Source of the DNA: Bdellovibrio bacteriovorus
Lineage (GTDB): Bacteria > Bdellovibrionota > Bdellovibrionia > Bdellovibrionales > Bdellovibrionaceae
Length of the DNA: 64,000 bases
NCBI RefSeq assembly: GCF_001592735.1
Contig: NZ_LUKE01000001.1
Coordinates: 2,059,184-2,123,183, forward strand
Direction of reading: 5' to 3'
Shown here: positions 9,707 through 16,965 of the stretch, piece by piece
Layout: every line of letters starts with the position of its first letter
How positions within the stretch are numbered: the stretch's first letter is position 1
Notes under the pieces: generated by a model
The model's database searches: none
What the model was told of the DNA's origin: nothing
What the model saw: the letters and a program-made list of their open reading frames with translations, nothing else
Position numbers and translations under genes: made by a program

Positions 9707-10135
9707 ATGTCAGAGAAAATCCTAAAATGCGGCCTTCCAAACGATGAAAAAGAACTGAGAAAACTTCTAACTCCGGAGCAATACCGGATCATGGTTGAAA
9801 ACGGCACGGAACGTCCTTTTCAAAATGAGTACTGGGATAACCACGAGCCAGGCCTTTATGTCGATGCGATTTCGGGTGTTCCACTTTTCTCGAGTGATGA
9901 TAAATTTGACTCAGGATCCGGCTGGCCCAGTTTCACTAAACCGGTTTCGCCTGATGCAGTGGTTGAATTTAGAGATGAAAGCCATGGAATGATTCGCGTG
10001 GAAGTCAGAGCGAAAGTTTCAAACTCTCACCTAGGACATGTCTTTGACGACGGTCCCGCGCCGACGGGTTTGCGCTATTGTATCAACTCGGCTTCTTTAA
10101 AGTTCATCCCTAAAAAGCCCAGTGAAAGAGAATAG
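9707..10135 (+). CDS. msrB: Peptide-methionine (R)-S-oxide reductase
   Basis: 142 residues, the length of a single-domain MsrB. It reduces methionine-R-sulfoxide in proteins. Seen: [32 protein letters not shown] and the catalytic-Cys motif [11 protein letters not shown], all diagnostic. The two CxxC zinc pairs of zinc-type MsrB are absent (the stretch before PLFSS has no Cys), so this is a zinc-less form. The only other Cys is residue 8 (LKCGLP), which might act as resolving Cys. No signal peptide: cytoplasmic. Monocistronic, followed by a terminator-like hairpin. Confidence 0.95.
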   Translation: MSEKILKCGLPNDEKELRKLLTPEQYRIMVENGTERPFQNEYWDNHEPGLYVDAISGVPLFSSDDKFDSGSGWPSFTKPVSPDAVVEFRDESHGMIRVEVRAKVSNSHLGHVFDDGPAPTGLRYCINSASLKFIPKKPSERE

Positions 10136-10237
10136 CGGTCTTCGGCCCTTGTCGAAAACTTTGACACCTAAAATCAGTTAAAACTCTTAAAAATTAGCTA
10201 TTGAGGGCATCACGATTGCATCCCTAAGGACTCGGCA

Positions 10238-10273
10238 AGCCTCGCGAATTTAATTCGGGGAGGCTCGCTTTTT
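10238..10273 (+). terminator. Terminator-like hairpin in the leader of the next gene
   Basis: AGCCTC (10238-10243) pairs with GAGGCT (10260-10265), with an inner CGAATT/AATTCG stem, followed by GCTTTTTG. It lies 102 nt after the msrB stop and only 18 nt before the GTG of the next gene, whose ribosome site (AGGAAAGGG) begins right after it. It could terminate msrB or act as an attenuator. Confidence 0.6.
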
Positions 10274-10290
10274 GAGGAAAGGGTGATTTT

Positions 10291-11124
10291 GTGAGGCTCG
10301 GTCTAAACTCTTATCTGTTGGTTGTGGCTGCATTTTTATTGCAGGTTCCTGCGGCGCAAGCTTCATTAAACTGTTCTAAGATTTTTGATCCGAATTGGAA
10401 AACCTTGTCTATTCATGAATTCGCTGACCAATATCCTGAAGCCTTGCAAAATTTAAAATTACGAGCTTCCGAAAAAGAACTTTTATCAAGCAAAGTCGTC
10501 CCGGCGATTGCGAACATCCAAACGAACTCGCGCCGTATTTCTTGGCTTTCGAAGCCTGAAGTGGTCATCAATAAAAAAGATGTTTTATTAGTGATGCCGG
10601 CTGAAAACAAAAATCCTGCCGACTTAAAGGCATGGATGATTGATCCAGAAACGCAAAGCTGGATCAACCCCACAACGGTGAACGGAAAGATCCTCTTAGC
10701 CGACGGCACACGCCTGGTGACTTACAAAACCGATGAACTAGCCCCAGGCGCGACGTATGCTTGGTCGGCTTCCGCGATTAGATATTCAAATATAAAATTT
10801 AAAGAACGCAAGGGCAGCCTGGATGTTAAAAAATTCATCCAAGAAAACTTAAAAACGTTCAACGAATTGGTCGATGCCACTGAATATATCTCTTCTGAAA
10901 ATGTGGGTCAGCTAGGCCTGTATATAGCAAAATCTCAATTAGGTCGCGAGGTGTTAATATTGGCCACGCCGTCGGGCCTACGTCAGGCGCACGAAGGTAT
11001 TTTCATTTTTGATCTTAAGACTAAAACGTTTGAATTTGCTAATGACATTAAGAAATTCGATAAGTTCTTCTTACCCGATATCCAAATGTCTTTATTTGTG
11101 GGTGGCGACCCGCTTTGGCAATAG
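10291..11124 (+). CDS. Exported protein of unknown function
   Basis: 277 residues from GTG, with AGGAAAGGG upstream and a signal peptide (cleavage near AAQAS). I recognise no domain. The mature protein has mixed composition with several Trp/Asp-rich turns (PADLKAWMIDPETQSWINP, FVGGDPLWQ at the end). It is 10 bp upstream of the candidate Cys peptidase gene, so the two probably form an operon and act together in the periplasm or outside the cell. Confidence 0.72.
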   Translation: MRLGLNSYLLVVAAFLLQVPAAQASLNCSKIFDPNWKTLSIHEFADQYPEALQNLKLRASEKELLSSKVVPAIANIQTNSRRISWLSKPEVVINKKDVLLVMPAENKNPADLKAWMIDPETQSWINPTTVNGKILLADGTRLVTYKTDELAPGATYAWSASAIRYSNIKFKERKGSLDVKKFIQENLKTFNELVDATEYISSENVGQLGLYIAKSQLGREVLILATPSGLRQAHEGIFIFDLKTKTFEFANDIKKFDKFFLPDIQMSLFVGGDPLWQ

Positions 11125-11134
11125 AGGAGTTACT

Positions 11135-12463
11135 ATGCTTCGTCGTTTCGTTCAATTAGCGGCTCTTTCGGTACCCTTCATCGTGGGTTCAATTTCTCAT
11201 GCGGCTGTTTGGAAAGTTACCAATGGTTGGAATGCCCAATGGGAAAAAGCTTTTGGCAAATACATCAATGAATTACCATTAGATTATTTCAATCACCCAG
11301 GTACTCCGTATTATAATATTCCCACCGATTGTGCCGATGCCGCTTACACATTGCGTGTGATCTTTGCCGCTGAAAATGGCTTGCCAGTAAACTTTTATAA
11401 CTGGAACGGTCTTAATCTTTCTGATCGTAACACTCAATTTGATAGTATTTCTGATGACACCGAACGCTTAAGAAAATTTATTCGTTTAGTGAATCTTAAC
11501 ACGGATACAGGGACATTGATTTCAGAAACCTATCCAATTGCCATCAATCGTGGCAGTGTGATTCCGGGAACAATGCTTTTGCACTCTCCGAAAAAAGAAA
11601 TGAAAAATGGTGTGAATTGGACGCCGCCAGTACTTGCTTCCAATCACGTTTTTTACGTACAAAATGTTTCAGCAAGTGGACTTGTGGCTTATATCAGCTC
11701 CACCGTGCCAGCGGCCGTCAGAAATTTGAACGTGCGCAACGGTTATGTGTACGCTCCGTTTAATGAAAACTCAGGCTATCGTGCATGGAAGTGGCCCTAT
11801 ACAGAAGGTCAGCCTTTGGAAAGCCGTTTAAACGGAAGCATGGAACAATTCGGTTTGGCGAACTGGGTTTCGGCTATCTTTGCGACAAAAGACACGGTGG
11901 TTGCGGGGCGTAAGGCAATGTGGGCTCAGGATAAAGCTTGGTCTGACGTAGTTCGCTCGCGTTTGCAGGGAAAGGGCGCGGGACGCGAAATTAATCCGAC
12001 GGAAGAGCTTAATGCCGTCATGGGAAATATCAATAACGGCTTGAATGATCGTATCAAAGTTGTCTTGGAAGGATGGAACGCCTATCAATCCAGATATAAT
12101 GGGCGTAGCTGCATGAGTCCCGATGATTACGATGGTTTCTCGACACCAACTCGCGACACTCGCATTCAAACCGAGCTTGCTTATTTGCCCGCGGCAGCGA
12201 TGCGCTATTTGAAAAGTAAACGTATTTCACCGACGCCTAAGCAGCTGGAGAAGTTCTATTCTCAGTACAAATATGAAGTGGCGCCGGGGACGATTGTTAA
12301 CTTGAATCAGATTCTGTCGGCGTTCAAGGGGCGCAAAGCCCTATCCATCAGTGAGCCTGAGCATTCGCCTTTAATTCGTTGGGGTGTTACTGAATACACG
12401 TCTTCGAAACAATGGCCATGCCCTCAGCACGCCAAGAAGTACTTGGGATCTGACAACTTCTAG
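11135..12463 (+). CDS. Exported candidate cysteine peptidase/amidase (NlpC/P60-like layout)
   Basis: 442 residues from ATG 11135, with GAGGAG 6 nt upstream; a longer open frame begins inside the previous gene and is rejected. Signal peptide cleavage near ISHA. Cys66 in PTDCADAAYTLR starts a helix, and His171 in ASNHVFYVQNVS starts a strand. That is the order and context of the Cys and His of NlpC/P60- or CHAP-like peptidases acting on peptidoglycan peptides. This is inference from motif layout; overall similarity was not tested. The C-terminal 200 residues are unassigned. It ends by overlapping the convergent TonB-like gene by 4 bp. Confidence 0.72.
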   Translation: MLRRFVQLAALSVPFIVGSISHAAVWKVTNGWNAQWEKAFGKYINELPLDYFNHPGTPYYNIPTDCADAAYTLRVIFAAENGLPVNFYNWNGLNLSDRNTQFDSISDDTERLRKFIRLVNLNTDTGTLISETYPIAINRGSVIPGTMLLHSPKKEMKNGVNWTPPVLASNHVFYVQNVSASGLVAYISSTVPAAVRNLNVRNGYVYAPFNENSGYRAWKWPYTEGQPLESRLNGSMEQFGLANWVSAIFATKDTVVAGRKAMWAQDKAWSDVVRSRLQGKGAGREINPTEELNAVMGNINNGLNDRIKVVLEGWNAYQSRYNGRSCMSPDDYDGFSTPTRDTRIQTELAYLPAAAMRYLKSKRISPTPKQLEKFYSQYKYEVAPGTIVNLNQILSAFKGRKALSISEPEHSPLIRWGVTEYTSSKQWPCPQHAKKYLGSDNF

Positions 12464-13347
12464 TTGTCTTCAGAACGTGCAAACCACTTTGGATTGTAGT
12501 TCACCGTGAAGGCGATGTTGATATGAATAAACCCGTCCTCCTGAACCATTTCAGGGGGAGGGTTGGGGATCACGCGAGCATCTTTAAAAGCAGCCGGTCC
12601 CGTCAAATCAAAAGACGGCATCCCTGAAAGCTTCATGATTTTTGCTTTTTGCACATTGCCGTGCTTATCCAATAAAAATTCGACTTGAGTTTCCCACGAG
12701 GTGGTTCCACGCGGAGCCAGTGCGGGATTTAAAGTTTCCATGGCCTGCATCACACGGGTTTCCCAACGATAGCGAATCAATTCTTCCATGCGTGAATAAA
12801 AAGAATAAAACAAATGGCGATCGGTATTCAGGGCAGTGAATGAACCCACTTTGACTTCAAGCCTGTCGCCGACAGTGGACATGCCCTCTAACTGATTCAT
12901 CTGGCGCAAATCATCGGTGATGTCGACGGGCTTATAACCATCGGGATCACGTTCGGTGTTTTTATCTGCGGCACGCTTGGTTTTTTCAGTAACGGCTTGA
13001 TCTGGTTTTTCTTGGCTAGGGCTGGCTGTATTTGCGCGATTGGCGGTCATGCCCGTTTCAGAAGCTTGAGTTTGCTCACGCACACGCTGTTTTTCTGCGG
13101 ATAAAAGCTTTGCCAAAGTTTCGTCGTCTTTAACTTTTAACTTTTCAGGCACCAAAGCTTGGCGCACGACTTGGCGTTTTTTTTCTGCCGGCAAAAGGGC
13201 CTCTAAAATACGACCTTCGGGATAGAGTTCTACTTGGATGGTTTCTGGTGGAGCTTTAGGCGCAAGTAATGGAGCCAGCCAGACCAAGCAGATAATGGCT
13301 AAAATATGAAACCCAGAACTGAATAAAATCGCGCGAATCACAGGCAT
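12460..13347 (-). CDS. TonB-like energy-transducer family protein
   Basis: 295 residues from ATG 13347; a TTG 36 bp upstream is a weaker start. One N-terminal membrane helix (ILFSSGFHILAIICLVWL) is followed by a charged Lys/Glu/Gln-rich linker to about residue 140, then a C-terminal domain with SYSRMEELIRYRWETR-like helix (seen FYSRMEELIRYRWE) and strands VEFLLDKHGNVQKAKIM and FIHINIAFTVNYN. This is the TonB/TolA pattern of inner-membrane anchor, spanning linker and outer-membrane-contact domain. No exbB/exbD is adjacent, so the partner is unknown. Confidence 0.75.
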   Translation of the reverse strand: MPVIRAILFSSGFHILAIICLVWLAPLLAPKAPPETIQVELYPEGRILEALLPAEKKRQVVRQALVPEKLKVKDDETLAKLLSAEKQRVREQTQASETGMTANRANTASPSQEKPDQAVTEKTKRAADKNTERDPDGYKPVDITDDLRQMNQLEGMSTVGDRLEVKVGSFTALNTDRHLFYSFYSRMEELIRYRWETRVMQAMETLNPALAPRGTTSWETQVEFLLDKHGNVQKAKIMKLSGMPSFDLTGPAAFKDARVIPNPPPEMVQEDGFIHINIAFTVNYNPKWFARSEDN

Positions 13348-13389
13348 CTGTCTCAATGTAAGACAAACTAGACTTTGGTGCAAGACGGC

Positions 13390-13416
13390 TAAAGTTGAAA
13401 CGTTTTTTTCCGATAA
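13390..13416 (+). promoter_or_regulatory. Sigma-28 (FliA)-like promoter of the PilZ gene
   Basis: TAAAGTTG, 11 nt, TCCGATAA: two mismatches to the enteric FliA consensus with the exact spacer. It predicts a start near 13424 and a leader of about 16 nt that carries the GGGGGAAA ribosome site of the ATG at 13440. Confidence 0.7.
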
Positions 13417-13439
13417 GTTTTTATCTACCAGGGGGAAAA

Positions 13440-13949
13440 ATGGGGAAAGTTCTAGATATCACGTCACGTCTAAAATCTCAAAATTCTGTGGAAAATGAGA
13501 GAGTTACGACGGCGGCCGATGTCCACGATATTACAGCGGCTCGTCAGGAAATTTTAAGCCGTGACCGACGCCATGTAAAAAGAACCATTTTAACTGAATT
13601 CGTAGGGGCTTTCGTAGTCCTTCCAGAGAAGGGCCTTTTAAAGGCCGCACTCTATGACATCTCTGACAGCGGTTTGGCTTTTGACCTTGAATTGCTCGAA
13701 GGCGGATTTGCTTCGGGTGAAGAAGTAGCAATGCGTGTGTACCTAAATCACTCAACATATTTTCCGTTCACGATCCGTGTGACAAACGCGCGTGCGATTG
13801 AAGATGAGGGCGTTGTTCGTCACGGGGCTAACTTCATCAAAGGCAGTGTGAATGATGTCGCACTTCATCATTTTATTAAATTCATCGAAACGGTCAGCGC
13901 AAGTCTGAAAACAGACTCTGGCGACGTTCAAGTCAGTCACATCTCTTAA
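13440..13949 (+). CDS. PilZ-domain protein (c-di-GMP effector candidate)
   Basis: 169 residues from ATG 13440 (GGGGGAAAA just upstream). A polar N-terminal tail of about 40 residues precedes the PilZ barrel. The c-di-GMP-binding motifs are both present: RRHVKR (RxxxR) and DISDSG (D/NxSxxG) about 25-30 residues later, so binding is likely. C-terminal helix ends near VSASLKTD. No enzyme domain is attached, so it presumably acts by protein contact. The FliA-like promoter suggests expression with motility genes. Followed by a strong terminator. Confidence 0.88.
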   Translation: MGKVLDITSRLKSQNSVENERVTTAADVHDITAARQEILSRDRRHVKRTILTEFVGAFVVLPEKGLLKAALYDISDSGLAFDLELLEGGFASGEEVAMRVYLNHSTYFPFTIRVTNARAIEDEGVVRHGANFIKGSVNDVALHHFIKFIETVSASLKTDSGDVQVSHIS

Positions 13950-14005
13950 TTCGTTCTAATACGGCTTTTCCGTAGACTTTGGTCCTGCAATTTGTTGCAA
14001 TTTAA

Positions 14006-14034
14006 GAAGAGATCCCAGTGAGGGGGTCTCTTTA
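14006..14034 (+). terminator. Rho-independent terminator after the PilZ gene
   Basis: AAGAGATCCC pairs with GGGGTCTCTT over 10 bp (one T-G wobble) around a 5-6-nt loop and runs into TTT. It isolates the PilZ gene from the PhoH-like gene, which starts 25 nt later. Confidence 0.7.
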
Positions 14035-14058
14035 GACCATTACTACGGAGGGTCGTCC

Positions 14059-15375
14059 TTGAGTAAAGTAAAGCGCAGAAAAATTGTAGTTGATACCAAT
14101 GTTATTCTTTTCGATTCTCAAGCCATTTTGCGTTTTGGGGACGCCGATGTTCATATTCCTATTTCCGTCATTGAAGAAGTAGACAAGTTTAAACGTGACC
14201 AAGGTGAAAATGGACGAAATGCTCGTCAGTTCAGCCGCTTTATCGACGTGCTAAGAGCAAAAGGTTCTTTAGCGAGTGGTGTGCAAATTGAAAACTCAGA
14301 GACGATGGTTTACATCAATACCGATTTGATGTTGGCCGGCATGCCTTCCGAGTTGGATCAGCAAAAAGCTGATAATCGTATCTTAAATACGGCTTTGGCT
14401 TTGCAAAAACAACATCCGCGTTTAAAGGTTGAACTGATCACCAAAGACATCAATCTTCGTATTAAGGCCGATGTTTACGGCGTGATCGCCAATGATTACG
14501 ACGCCAACGATATCAACCGCGATGATCTTTATGAAGGCTATCAAGAGATCATGGTCAACCCGACACAGATTGATGCTTTTTATCGCGAAAAGCGCTTTGT
14601 TCCGGACATGAAACTTTATGCCAATCAATACGTGATCATGAAAGATGCGAGCAATCCGAATCACTCGGCGATTGGTCGTTTTAGTGACGCGGAAAAAGCG
14701 ATTGTCCCATTGGTACAAGCGGCGGATTCAATCTGGGGAGTGCATGCTCGCAACGTCGAACAAGCGTTTGCTTTAGATTGTTTGTTAAACGATGAAATCA
14801 TGTTTATCTCTTTGGTCGGTAAGGCCGGTACGGGTAAAACCTTGATGGCGATTGCTGCCGGTTTGCATAAAACTTTAGATCAAGGACAATTCCAAAGATT
14901 GTTAGTTTCTCGTCCGATTTTTCCAATGGGTCGAGACATTGGTTATTTGCCAGGGGACATCGAACAAAAGTTGAACCCTTGGATGCAACCGATTTTTGAC
15001 AATGTGGAATTCCTGATGGGTGCGGACAAAAAAGCCGCAGGGCGTGCTCAAGAGTTGATCAATCAAGGTATGCTGAACATTGAACCGCTGACATACATTC
15101 GCGGTCGCAGCATTCCGAAGCAATACCTGATTGTTGACGAGGCACAAAACTTGACTCCGCATGAAATCAAGACGATCGTTACTCGCGCAGGTCAAGGCAC
15201 GAAAGTGGTTTTGACGGGGGACGTTTATCAGATCGACAACCCCTATGTGGATTCCGCAAACAGCGGTTTGACATATGCTGTTGAGCGTTTCAAGGGTCAC
15301 CCTATCGCGGCCCATGTGACACTCACAAAAGGTGAACGATCTGCTTTGGCCGAGTTGGCTGCGAATATTCTGTAG
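14059..15375 (+). CDS. PIN-PhoH protein (PhoH2/YlaK-type RNA-processing ATPase)
   Basis: 438 residues from TTG 14059, with GGAGGG upstream. Residues 1-140 are a PIN ribonuclease domain: VVDTNVILFD, acidic SVIEEVDKF, and TKDINLRIKADVYG supply the acidic metal ligands. Residues 200-438 are a PhoH ATPase domain with Walker A GKAGTGKT and Walker B YLIVDEAQNLTP. In PhoH2 proteins the pair works as an ATP-dependent RNA helicase/nuclease, often acting as a toxin-type RNA processor. No separate antitoxin gene (phoAT) precedes it here. Probably leads an operon with phaJ and the BLUF gene (11-bp gaps). Confidence 0.93.
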   Translation: MSKVKRRKIVVDTNVILFDSQAILRFGDADVHIPISVIEEVDKFKRDQGENGRNARQFSRFIDVLRAKGSLASGVQIENSETMVYINTDLMLAGMPSELDQQKADNRILNTALALQKQHPRLKVELITKDINLRIKADVYGVIANDYDANDINRDDLYEGYQEIMVNPTQIDAFYREKRFVPDMKLYANQYVIMKDASNPNHSAIGRFSDAEKAIVPLVQAADSIWGVHARNVEQAFALDCLLNDEIMFISLVGKAGTGKTLMAIAAGLHKTLDQGQFQRLLVSRPIFPMGRDIGYLPGDIEQKLNPWMQPIFDNVEFLMGADKKAAGRAQELINQGMLNIEPLTYIRGRSIPKQYLIVDEAQNLTPHEIKTIVTRAGQGTKVVLTGDVYQIDNPYVDSANSGLTYAVERFKGHPIAAHVTLTKGERSALAELAANIL

Positions 15376-15386
15376 GAGTTTGAGTA

Positions 15387-15797
15387 ATGGGTCATCATAT
15401 CGACGTAGGGCATACAGCAGTAATTGAAGTAAAAGTGACGGATAAAATGGTTCGTCAGTTTGCAGAAATGTCTGGGGATCATAATCCCATTCATTTGGAT
15501 GATGCTTATGCCGCAAAAACCCGTTTTGGTAAACGTATCGCTCACGGGATGATCGTCGGGGCCTTGATTTCCCGCTCTTTGGTAGATGGCATTGGTGGCG
15601 GCGGTATTTACCTAGGACAAACACTGAAATTTGTGAATCCCGTATTTATCGACGATACTATTGTCATCACCATTAAGGTGACCGGCATTCGTAAAGAAAA
15701 AGGCATTTGCACGGTCGAAACGAATGTCGCAAAACCAAATGGTGATGTGGTCGTCAAAGGCGATGCTGTCATCATGTTGATGGCGCCACCAGCGTAG
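15387..15797 (+). CDS. phaJ: MaoC-type (R)-specific enoyl-CoA hydratase
   Basis: 136 residues, a single hot-dog domain. The hydratase-2 motif is intact: SGDHNPIHLDDAYAAKTRFG, in which the Asp and His of DHNPIH are the catalytic pair, followed by IAHGMIVGALIS. PhaJ enzymes convert trans-2-enoyl-CoA to (R)-3-hydroxyacyl-CoA, feeding polyhydroxyalkanoate or fatty-acid metabolism. No PHA synthase is in the window, so its pathway here is unproven. Starts 11 bp after the PhoH gene. Confidence 0.9.
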   Translation: MGHHIDVGHTAVIEVKVTDKMVRQFAEMSGDHNPIHLDDAYAAKTRFGKRIAHGMIVGALISRSLVDGIGGGGIYLGQTLKFVNPVFIDDTIVITIKVTGIRKEKGICTVETNVAKPNGDVVVKGDAVIMLMAPPA

Positions 15798-15808
15798 GAG
15801 AGAGGATT

Positions 15809-16228
15809 ATGGGAGAGATTTTCCAACTGGTTTACTTCAGTGAAGCCGCGGATGATCTCTCTTATACCGACATCAAGGAAATTCTTGAAGTCTCAAGAAC
15901 TCACAACGCCAAGGCCGAAATCACGGGTTTACTCATTTATAAAGACGGCCACTTCTTGCAACTTCTAGAAGGCCAAGAAGAAAAAGTAAGAACGACCTTA
16001 GAGCGAATTCGTCATGACGACCGCAACTACAAAGTAAAAATTCTGATCGAAGGCCCGGCCAAACAAAGACTCTTCCCCACATGGTCCATGGCCTTCCACG
16101 ACGGCGACATCGCCTCAAACCCAAATCCTGCAGTCGAAAAACTTTTCACCGCCCCAAAAACAATGAAGCCCGCAGACATCCTGCCGCTGCTTCAATCTTT
16201 TCGCGACCACACTGACGAATTTCACTGA
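15809..16228 (+). CDS. Stand-alone BLUF blue-light photoreceptor
   Basis: 139 residues, essentially one BLUF domain, which binds FAD and senses blue light. The key residues match AppA spacing exactly: Tyr9, Asn33 (+24) and Gln51 (+18), with Trp92 and Met94 in PTWSMAF at the semi-conserved positions. The flavin hydrogen-bond switch should therefore work. There is no output domain, so signalling must go through a partner, as in PixD-type short BLUFs. The C-terminal 40 residues form a helical cap. Last gene before the 737-bp gene-free region. Confidence 0.92.
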   Translation: MGEIFQLVYFSEAADDLSYTDIKEILEVSRTHNAKAEITGLLIYKDGHFLQLLEGQEEKVRTTLERIRHDDRNYKVKILIEGPAKQRLFPTWSMAFHDGDIASNPNPAVEKLFTAPKTMKPADILPLLQSFRDHTDEFH

Positions 16229-16245
16229 CCGTTCCTCACACGACG

Positions 16246-16397
16246 ATCTTTTTGGGGGTAGGGCCTTGGCTTTTTCCTAAACGGGGGACGCCATCCGGGC
16301 TCAGTCGTCGCCGTCCCTAAAGGGCCGGTTCGCGCCATCGTGGCGCCGACGAAGCCCCCTTTTTAGAAAAAAGCCAAGGCCCTACCCCCAAAAAGAT
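16246..16397 (+). repeat. Structured repeat, copy 1: conserved core inside 30-bp inverted arms
   Basis: Arms 16246-16275 and 16368-16397 are perfect inverted repeats of 30 bp (ATCTTTTTGGGGGTAGGGCC is the outer part). The core 16283-16359 begins GGGGGACGCCATCCGGGCTC. It folds as GGGCT (16297-16301) with AGCCC (16353-16357), TCGTCG (16305-16310) with CGACGA (16347-16352), and two inner hairpins: CCC-TAAA-GGG (16315-16324) and GCGCCA-TCG-TGGCGC (16332-16346). Copy 2 shows compensatory changes in both inner hairpins, which supports a selected RNA or ssDNA structure. Confidence 0.85.
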
Positions 16398-16585
16398 TTA
16401 GTGATAAACGATCCGCGAAATTCACGCGAGGGGAAACGAAAAATCAGCGACAGGAAAAAGTGGGTTACATTTTTTTTCGTGAAGAAAAAAATCTCACAGC
16501 AGAATTTAAATTTAGAAATGCCGTCATGGAATTTTTCTAGCGCAAACCAATCACAAGCGCAGCGAGTGATGTCGGATTTAGCACA

Positions 16586-16729
16586 GATATTAGAGGGGAA
16601 GTGGGGGCTTTGTTCTAAAGGGGGCTTCGTCGGCGCATGGATGCGCGAACCGATGCCATTGGCAGCGGCGACGACTGAGCCCGGATGGCGTCCCCCGTAG
16701 AGCAAAGCCCCCACTTCCCCTCTAATATC
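16586..16729 (-). repeat. Structured repeat, copy 2 (opposite orientation, different arms)
   Basis: Arms 16586-16612 and 16703-16729 are perfect inverted repeats of 27 bp (GATATTAGAGGGGAAGTGGG is the outer part), extendable by 5 bp with one wobble. Their sequence is unrelated to the arms of copy 1. Read on the minus strand, the core begins GGGGGACGCCATCCGGGCTC and keeps TCGTCG/CGACGA and GGGCT/AGCCC. Hairpin 1 is now TGCC-AAT-GGCA (16654-16664) and hairpin 2 GCGCAT-CC-ATGCGC (16633-16646). Both are re-paired versions of the copy 1 hairpins. Confidence 0.85.
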
Positions 16730-16965
16730 CGTCGTTCGAAGCCCATCCTCGCGATGGTCGTCGCTCGAAGCAGTCGTGCAGAAAAGGTTGAGAAGATAAG
16801 AGGTAAACACGCGAATACGAGAGGGAAATAAGGAAAACGAAGAACATTTTGACACAAAAGTTTTCTGGAATGGCAATGTGTTAGTCGCTTTTTTCTCAGA
16901 GTGAGATTCGCTTGTAATCCGCGCCAGTTGGCCGAAAATTAGAGTTAGGGATAGGGAGAAAAGGT

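Larger units (their letters stand above)
16229..16965. other. Gene-free region holding two structured repeats
   Basis: 737 bp without a supportable gene; short open frames are products of the palindromes. It contains the two structured repeats listed separately (16246-16397 and 16586-16729). Further right, GTCGTTCGAAGC and GTCGTCGCTCGAAGC form a loose direct repeat (16731-16770). A TTGACA at 16849-16854 has no convincing -10. The ribosome site AGGGAGAAAAGG precedes the next gene. Confidence 0.7.

Noticed and set aside
10201-10290. c-di-GMP (GEMM) riboswitch
   Set aside because: Some short motifs look alike, but the expected order of conserved bases and the second helix are not met; the segment is explained by a hairpin with a T-run.
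16401-16876. Open frames in the gene-free region (plus 16401-16700, minus 16382-16876)
   Set aside because: They run through the inverted arms and core of the structured repeats; codon use is unlike the neighbours and no ribosome site is seen.
16849-16877. Sigma-70 promoter with TTGACA before the VWA lipoprotein gene
   Set aside because: No acceptable -10 at 15-19 bp.
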